From the NCBI GenBank assembly GCA_028713535.1, contig JAQTOC010000008.1, positions 1 to 32,316 on the forward strand: a stretch of 32,316 bases of DNA. The letters are read 5' to 3'. The position numbers and the translations under genes were made by a program. Origin of the DNA: Candidatus Nanoarchaeia archaeon. Lineage in GTDB: Archaea > Nanobdellota > Nanobdellia > SCGC-AAA011-G17 > JACPNG01. Shown here piece after piece: positions 26,997-32,316 of the stretch. Position 1 is the first letter of the stretch. Each line of letters opens with the position of its first letter. Below the pieces are notes generated by a model, which saw only the letters and a program-made list of their open reading frames with translations, searched no databases and was not told the origin of the DNA.

Positions 26997-27576
26997 TTTC
27001 GTATTCATGCCCTGGAGCAAGCACAATGTATGGAATCTCAGCAATTTTTGTTATTGATTCTTTAATTTTTCCTGGCACAGAGGTTGGTAAGTCTGTTCTG
27101 CCTAATGTCCCATTCTTGAATAATGTGTCTCCTGTAAATAAGACCGCATCCTCTTCATACCACAAACAGACAGATCCTCTTGTATGTCCTGGTGTTAAAT
27201 AAACTTTTATGCCATTAAACATATCAGGTAGCTTATTTAATTTGATGCCTTGCAATGTTTCAAAATTTTTTATGCATGTTTTTTCTGCAGCAAGATTATA
27301 GCTTAGAATTTCCTGTTCAGAAGCATAAAGCCTTGCATTAGGAAATTTTTTTGGGTCCCCGATGTGGTCATAATGCAAATGTGTATAGATTATATGTTTT
27401 ATTTTTTCTGCAGGAAACCCGATAAGTTTTAATGCTTTCATTATAATATCTGAATTTCCTTTCTGCCCAAGATCAATCAGGATTGGCTCTTCTTTGGTTA
27501 TTAAGTAACAAATGGAACTTGGTTCTAACGATCCCTGGATTGCCCAGACCGAATCAGAAATTTTTTTTGTTTTCAT
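26989..27576 (-). CDS. MBL-fold metallo-hydrolase
   Basis: YTHLHYDHIGD (HxHxDH), TPGHTRGSVCLWYEEDAVLFTGDTLFKNGTLGRTDLP, APGHEYEN. Confidence 0.9.
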   Translation of the reverse strand: MKTKKISDSVWAIQGSLEPSSICYLITKEEPILIDLGQKGNSDIIMKALKLIGFPAEKIKHIIYTHLHYDHIGDPKKFPNARLYASEQEILSYNLAAEKTCIKNFETLQGIKLNKLPDMFNGIKVYLTPGHTRGSVCLWYEEDAVLFTGDTLFKNGTLGRTDLPTSVPGKIKESITKIAEIPYIVLAPGHEYENV

Positions 27577-27628
27577 ATCTCTTCTTCAATTTTCAACCTT
27601 TATAAGTATTATTATGATAAACAAAAGA

Positions 27629-27636
27629 TTTATATA
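27629..27636 (+). promoter_or_regulatory. TATA box (tttatata) for HTH-iscS-iscU
   Basis: AT-rich TTTATATA with A-rich BRE-like upstream (acaaaaga), about 25-30 nt before the ATG at 27661. Confidence 0.5.
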
Positions 27637-27642
27637 TCGTTA

Positions 27643-27660
27643 AGTTCACTATCGTGAACT
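27643..27660. promoter_or_regulatory. Perfect inverted repeat AGTTCAC-tatc-GTGAACT, putative operator
   Basis: 7-bp perfect arms, 4-nt spacer, directly abutting the ATG at 27661. Confidence 0.6.
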
Positions 27661-28014
27661 ATGAAAACCACGCAAGAAATGGAAGTCTGGTATACTCTAC
27701 CCGCATTAAGGAAGCAGTTAACTATTGAGCTAAAAAGAATAGGATTATCTCAAACTGAAATCGCAAAGATACTATGTGTGAGACCCTCTGCTGTGTCTCA
27801 GTACATAAAAAATAAAAGAGCAACCAATTTTGAGTTTAATGAGGCTATAAAAAAAGAGATAAACAAGTCAGCAAAAAAACTCAAGGAAGGAACATGTGGC
27901 CTTATTGAAGAGTTAAATAGACTTTGTTTGCTTATAAGAAGGAATGGTCATTTGTGTAGTCTTCATAAACAAACCGAACCAACATTAAAAAACTGCAAAG
28001 CCTGTCTAAAATGA
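27661..28014 (+). CDS. XRE-type HTH transcriptional regulator with Cys-rich C-terminus
   Basis: LSQTEIAKILCVRPSAVSQYIKNKRA HTH; C-terminal CGLIEELNRLCLLIRRNGHLCSLHKQTEPTLKNCKACLK. Confidence 0.85.
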   Translation: MKTTQEMEVWYTLPALRKQLTIELKRIGLSQTEIAKILCVRPSAVSQYIKNKRATNFEFNEAIKKEINKSAKKLKEGTCGLIEELNRLCLLIRRNGHLCSLHKQTEPTLKNCKACLK

Positions 28015-29141
28015 GAGTCTACCTTGATAATGCGGCAACAACCAAAGTGGATGATGAAGTAATCAAAGCTATGAATCCTTACTTTAACAAAATTTATGGG
28101 AATGCATCTTCACTTCATTCTTTTGGAAATGAGGCAAAAAACGCACTTGAAAACTCGAGAAGGATAATTGCTGAAAAAATAAATGCAGACACCTCTGAGA
28201 TTATTTTTGTTGCATCAGGGACTGAAGCAGATAACCTTGCAATTCTTGGAACAGCATTCTTAAAAGAAAAAGGCCACATCTTAACAACAAAAATAGAGCA
28301 TCCTGCGGTTTTAGAGACCTGCAAAGAACTGGAAAAAAGAGGATTTCAGGTAACCTACCTGGATGTAGATAAAGAAGGATTTATCAAAAATTTTGAAGAT
28401 AATTTGAGAAAGGATACAATTCTTGTTTCTGTCATGCACGCAAATAATGAAATTGGAACTATCCAGAATATTGAGAGAATAGGAAAGATTTGCAGAGAGA
28501 AAAATATTGTTTTTCATTCAGATTGCGTTCAGAGTTTCACAAAAGAATCCATAGATGTAAAAAAGATGAATCTTGATTTGGCTTCATTTTCCAGTCATAA
28601 GATTCACGGCCCAAAGGGCGTTGCAGCATTGTACATCAGAAAGGGAATCAAATTAAAAAGAATAATTTATGGAGGCCACCATGAGCTTAATATCCGGCCA
28701 GGCACAGAAAATATCCCTGGAATAGTTGGTTTTGCTAAAGCCTCTCAGCTGTTAAATAAAAATGAAATTGAAAGAACAACAAAATTAAGAAATAAACTCA
28801 TTGATGGTTTGCTTAAAATTCCAGACACAAAGCTGAATGGAAGCAGGGAAAGAAGATTATGTAACAATGTTAATGTTTCCTTTAAGTATGTCGAAGGAGA
28901 ATCTTTGCTGTTGTACCTTGATGAAAAGGGAATTGCAGTTTCAACTGGATCCGCATGCTCTTCCCAGACACTCGAGCCAAGTCACGTCTTGCTTGCTATC
29001 GGATTGCCCCACGAGATTGCCCACGGAACAATAAGATTTTCATTAAGCAAGTATACAACAGAAAAAGAAATTGATTATACGATTAAGTCAGTAAAAGAGG
29101 TTGTTGAAAAGCTAAGGAAAATAAGCCCAATAAGGAGGTAA
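28011..29141 (+). CDS. iscS: Cysteine desulfurase (IscS/NifS family)
   Basis: MRVYLDNAATTKVDDEVI, SSLHSFGNEAKNALENSR, HANNEIGTIQNIERIG, SFSSHKIHGPKGVAALYIRKG, GSACSSQTLEPSHVLLAIGL. Confidence 0.95.
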   Translation: MRVYLDNAATTKVDDEVIKAMNPYFNKIYGNASSLHSFGNEAKNALENSRRIIAEKINADTSEIIFVASGTEADNLAILGTAFLKEKGHILTTKIEHPAVLETCKELEKRGFQVTYLDVDKEGFIKNFEDNLRKDTILVSVMHANNEIGTIQNIERIGKICREKNIVFHSDCVQSFTKESIDVKKMNLDLASFSSHKIHGPKGVAALYIRKGIKLKRIIYGGHHELNIRPGTENIPGIVGFAKASQLLNKNEIERTTKLRNKLIDGLLKIPDTKLNGSRERRLCNNVNVSFKYVEGESLLLYLDEKGIAVSTGSACSSQTLEPSHVLLAIGLPHEIAHGTIRFSLSKYTTEKEIDYTIKSVKEVVEKLRKISPIRR

Positions 29142-29142
29142 C

Positions 29143-29511
29143 ATGTACTCAGAAAGCATAATTAAAAGATTCAGAAACCCAAAATTTGCAGGCGAGATAA
29201 AAAACGCAGACGGGGTTGGAGAAGAAGGCAATATCAGATGTGGAGACATAATGAAAGTTTACATTAAGGTTAAAAATAATAAGATTACTGATGCCAAGTT
29301 TAAAACCTTTGGGTGTGCAGCAGCGATTGCAGCCTCAGATGCATTGTGTGAATTGTCAATAGGAAAAACAATAGAAGAGGCATTGAAAATAACAAAATCA
29401 GATATAATCAACTTGCTTGGAGGCGATGTACCGCCCATAAAACACCACTGTTCAATTTTAGGAGTTGAAACATTGCATAAAGCAATTGAGAATTACAAAA
29501 CTAAATCTTAG
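29143..29511 (+). CDS. iscU: Fe-S cluster scaffold IscU/NifU N-terminal family
   Basis: GNIRCGDIMKVYIKV, KTFGCAAAIAASDALCELSIGKT, PPIKHHCSILGVETLHKAI: the three scaffold cysteines in context. Confidence 0.95.
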   Translation: MYSESIIKRFRNPKFAGEIKNADGVGEEGNIRCGDIMKVYIKVKNNKITDAKFKTFGCAAAIAASDALCELSIGKTIEEALKITKSDIINLLGGDVPPIKHHCSILGVETLHKAIENYKTKS

Positions 29512-30418
29512 GATTTTCTCTTTTTATTCTTAAATAGTTAAAAGCAGAATTAGCAGCGATAGCACCTTCAGCAGCAGCAGTTATTACCTGCCTTAGTCCA
29601 CCGCTTCCTGTAGTAACATCGCCTGCAGCAAAAATCCCATCTATGTTTGTTTGCATTTTATCATTAACTTTGATGTACCCGGTTTCATCCAAACCTACTT
29701 TAACTCCCTTTACTAATTCTGTAGATGGAATTGATCCAATCTCTACAAACAAAGCACGAACATCCAACCTTTTGCCATTGCTCAATGTAACTGATTCAAC
29801 CATTTTACTGCCGTCAATCTTGCTGACGACAACATGCTCTAAAATTTCAATATTTTTTTTGGATCTAACTGAGCTGATATTATAGGGTTCTCCTCCAAGC
29901 CCCTCTTTTGCAATAATATAAACCTTCGGACAATATTCAGACAAGAGTCTTGCAGCAGCACATGCAGAATCTCCTCCGCCAACAACAGCCACATTCATCC
30001 CTTTATAGAATGGCGCATCGCATGTATAGCAGTATGAAATTCCTTTTCTGGAGAATTTTTCTTCGTCTTTTATATTTAATTTCCTTTTTTGCGTTCCTAA
30101 AGCAAATATGATTGCTTTGCCTCCAATCTTTTCTGCTTTGTTTGTTGTTGCTAAAAATCCGTCTTTTGTCTTTTTGATATCGATTACACTCTGTTCCTTG
30201 ATTTCAACATTGAAATATCTGACATGCTCCTCAAATTTGCTCATCAATTCCATCCCGCTGAGTTTATTTAACCCAGGGTAATTTTCAACTTTGTGTGCGT
30301 CAATGATTAATCCTCCAAGATTTTCAGAAATCAAAATTGGTTTAAGGTTATATCTTGCAGAATAAATTGCTGCAGTCATCCCTGCAGCTCCCCCTCCAAG
30401 GATTATAATGTCATACAT
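29501..30418 (-). CDS. trxB: Thioredoxin reductase
   Basis: MYDIIILGGGAAGMTAAIYSARYNL, GISYCYTCDAPFYKGMNVAVVGGGDSACAAARLL, GIFAAGDVTTGSGGLRQVITAAAEGAIAA. Start trimmed. Confidence 0.95.
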   Translation of the reverse strand: MYDIIILGGGAAGMTAAIYSARYNLKPILISENLGGLIIDAHKVENYPGLNKLSGMELMSKFEEHVRYFNVEIKEQSVIDIKKTKDGFLATTNKAEKIGGKAIIFALGTQKRKLNIKDEEKFSRKGISYCYTCDAPFYKGMNVAVVGGGDSACAAARLLSEYCPKVYIIAKEGLGGEPYNISSVRSKKNIEILEHVVVSKIDGSKMVESVTLSNGKRLDVRALFVEIGSIPSTELVKGVKVGLDETGYIKVNDKMQTNIDGIFAAGDVTTGSGGLRQVITAAAEGAIAANSAFNYLRIKRENPKI

Positions 30419-30457
30419 CTGATACCAATTTGGATTCACAATTTAAAAATGTTGTTG

Positions 30458-30988
30458 TTAAAGAAGATATTCTAAAACTTCACAATTACTCACTCTTCTG
30501 TGCCACATTTCTTCATCAGTTAAATTTTCAAAAAAACCAATGATGATTTTCATAGTCTCATGGTGGCTTACAACAAGCAAGTTTTCAAGGGGCATTTTCT
30601 TTAAACTTTCTAAAAAAGAAAAGATTCTCTGCTTTTCGTCTTGAAATGATTCTCCTCCTGGAGCATGCATCCCAAACAAATCTTTTTCTATAAATCTATG
30701 AAATTCTTCTTCTGGCTTACCCTCAAAGCCTGTTTTTCTGTCATTTATTCTAGGGTCAACTTCGATAGAAACTCCATGAAATTTGTTAATTATTTCTGCA
30801 GTTTGTTTTGTTCTTGGTAACTCAGAAATAAATATTTTTTCTATTTTTTTTCCTTTTAATTTTTCTGCAACTTCCTTTGCCTGATTTAAACCCAATTCAG
30901 TGAGATAAACTTTTTTTGTTGGATCATCATTGCATAGGTGTTTCTCATTATAGTTTGTTTTGCCATGCCTTACAAAAAAAATTTTCAT
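30458..30988 (-). CDS. Histidine phosphatase family protein
   Basis: MKIFFVRHGKTNYNEKHLC, ISELPRTKQTAEII, PGGESFQDEKQRI, VSHHETMKII. Confidence 0.88.
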   Translation of the reverse strand: MKIFFVRHGKTNYNEKHLCNDDPTKKVYLTELGLNQAKEVAEKLKGKKIEKIFISELPRTKQTAEIINKFHGVSIEVDPRINDRKTGFEGKPEEEFHRFIEKDLFGMHAPGGESFQDEKQRIFSFLESLKKMPLENLLVVSHHETMKIIIGFFENLTDEEMWHRRVSNCEVLEYLL

Positions 30989-30989
30989 T

Positions 30990-31631
30990 TCAAACCTCAT
31001 GGTCGTTTTTATACATTAATCCCAATTCACCAACAAGATAGATTGGTTTATTAAAGTAATCTACCTTTTCCGGACTATGTTGGGACTGGACACTAGTATA
31101 ATCTTCGCCAACCAGCCTACCAATTATAAATTCTCGCTCAGCTAAATACGCTCCAACCCCCCTATGTCTCCCCTCATATATCAAAAGAACTTTCTCAACA
31201 TCCATAATCTTTTCTGTAATTTTAGCAATATCATTAAAAGACACATCTGAAATCATTTCGATTCGGTCAATAATATTTTTCTTTATATCCTCAGATATAA
31301 TTTCATAATGACAGAAAATAGGGAATGAATTAAATTCAGGAAATTCTTTATAGGTTTCTGATATTTCATGTATAGAAGGAGTAATGTCATTTAACAGGAT
31401 CCCGTGAGGATTTTGAGGAGTGGAGAGTTTTTGAGGCTCACCTTTTTTTCTTAACCTAGAACTTCTCAGATATAAATCTTTAACTTTAAACCAAACATCT
31501 TCAGAAACTGCATTGTCTGGAAGTTCTGGAATTTTTTTTGGGTCAAAAAAAGGAATACCCCCTCCCCCATTTTCTACCAGTTTGTATAAACTACTCTCAG
31601 GATAATTTATCATAAAATCCTCCGCAAGCAA
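30990..31631 (-). CDS. Hypothetical protein
   Basis: 213-aa ORF immediately upstream of the histidine phosphatase on the same strand. Confidence 0.6.
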   Translation of the reverse strand: MLAEDFMINYPESSLYKLVENGGGGIPFFDPKKIPELPDNAVSEDVWFKVKDLYLRSSRLRKKGEPQKLSTPQNPHGILLNDITPSIHEISETYKEFPEFNSFPIFCHYEIISEDIKKNIIDRIEMISDVSFNDIAKITEKIMDVEKVLLIYEGRHRGVGAYLAEREFIIGRLVGEDYTSVQSQHSPEKVDYFNKPIYLVGELGLMYKNDHEV

Positions 31632-31725
31632 GATATTAAACTTTCAATACCTCTTAATTTTATTAATTATTAAATTAATCTATTAAAGTTTTTTTATTTT
31701 GCAGGCCATATTATTAACCAAAACA

Positions 31726-31733
31726 TTTATAAA
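31726..31733 (+). promoter_or_regulatory. TATA box for the 16S rRNA transcript
   Basis: TTTATAAA in an otherwise noncoding approx. 325-bp region upstream of 16S. Confidence 0.45.
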
Positions 31734-31834
31734 GGGTAGATTTCTCACATTCCTTCTATGAAAAAAGATAACATGGCATTGTCTTTTTGATTAACTTTCT
31801 TAGTTCATGTTCATATTTTTCGTTTTTTTTAAGA

Positions 31835-31857
31835 ACATATCCCCACAAAGGATATGT
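31835..31857 (+). other. Hairpin in the 16S leader (acatatcc-ccacaaa-ggatatgt)
   Basis: Perfect 8-bp stem with 7-nt loop about 100 nt before the mature 16S start. Confidence 0.55.
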
Positions 31858-31958
31858 AATACACAATGATTCCTCGATTGAACAATCAAGGATGATGTAT
31901 GAAGCAGAGGTAAATGTTGTAGATGCAATATATTCCTAAAAATGAATGCGACCAAATT

Positions 31959-32316
31959 ATTACCCGTTGATCCTGCGGGAGACCGCTGCTATTGGGTTCC
32001 GCCTTAGCCATGCAAGTCAAGGGGTTCTTCGGAACACCGGCGAAAGGCTCAGTAACACGTCGATAATCTGCCTTACAGTTCAGGATACCCTCGGGAAACT
32101 GAGGCTAAACCTGGATAGGGGATTTGTGCTGGAATGCTATTTCCCTGAAAAGCAATGCTGTAAGATGAGTCGGCGGCTGATTAGGCTGTTGGTGAGGTAA
32201 AGGCTCACCAAACCTTGGATCAGTAGGGGGAGTGAGAGCTCTAGCCCCGAGAAGGACACTGAGATAAGGGTCCTAGCCCTAAGGGGTGCAGCAGGCGCGA
32301 AAACTTTACAATGCAC
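31959..32316 (+). rRNA. 16S ribosomal RNA, 5' part (continues past window)
   Basis: CCCGTTGATCCTGCGGGAGACCGCTGCTATTGGGTTCC...AGCCATGCAAGTC...GGCGAAAGGCTCAGTAACACG...CCCTAAGGGGTGCAGCAGGCGCGAAAACTTTACAATGCAC; archaeal 16S landmarks. Confidence 0.97.

Noticed and set aside
18410-30988. Two histidine phosphatases as a linked pathway
   Set aside because: Family is broad and functionally diverse; no evidence beyond shared fold that they act together.
31758-31790. 10-codon ORF MKKDNMALSF* in the 16S leader
   Set aside because: Too short; rRNA leaders are not expected to be translated and there is no Shine-Dalgarno.
31946-32200. 84-aa ORF at the right end
   Set aside because: Lies inside the 16S rRNA gene.
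1-32316. CRISPR array, transposon or prophage
   Set aside because: No regularly spaced repeats, cas genes, transposase/integrase motifs or terminal inverted repeats seen.

Overview
AT-rich, densely packed archaeal chromosomal segment. The partial 16S rRNA at the right end looks archaeal and probably DPANN-like, and the window also carries dph5, an initiator tRNA-Met with A1-U72, and a one-piece SMC. I find about 40 protein genes, four tRNAs (Trp-CCA, initiator Met-CAT, Ser-GCT, Ser-CGA) and the 5' part of a 16S rRNA. Recognisable genes: PIG-L/LmbE deacetylase (partial), MJ1255-like glycosyltransferase, PLP aminotransferase, dCTP deaminase/dUTPase-fold protein, lgt, PIN-domain pair, PurN-like formyltransferase, smc, ribB, rnhB, SdpI/DUF1648 protein, NUDIX, two histidine phosphatases, JAMM protein, MscS-like TM protein, dph5, DUF167 protein, bacterial-type thrS, methyltransferase, MBL hydrolase, HTH regulator-iscS-iscU, trxB, and several large surface proteins. 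No CRISPR array, transposase or phage module was seen. Best leads: (1) a Cys-rich HTH regulator directly upstream of iscS-iscU, with a perfect 7-4-7 palindrome abutting its start codon; (2) a bacterial-type lgt plus a lipobox protein in an archaeal genome; (3) an unlisted 46-aa eight-cysteine zinc-finger ORF next to a membrane-anchored protein with an exact JAMM motif; (4) a HEPN-like protein coupled to a 27-aa micro-ORF, and a large HTH/PIN pair; (5) a dCTP deaminase-like protein that appears to lack catalytic residues; (6) a ThrRS without a TGS domain. All calls come from reading sequence motifs; no database searches were run.
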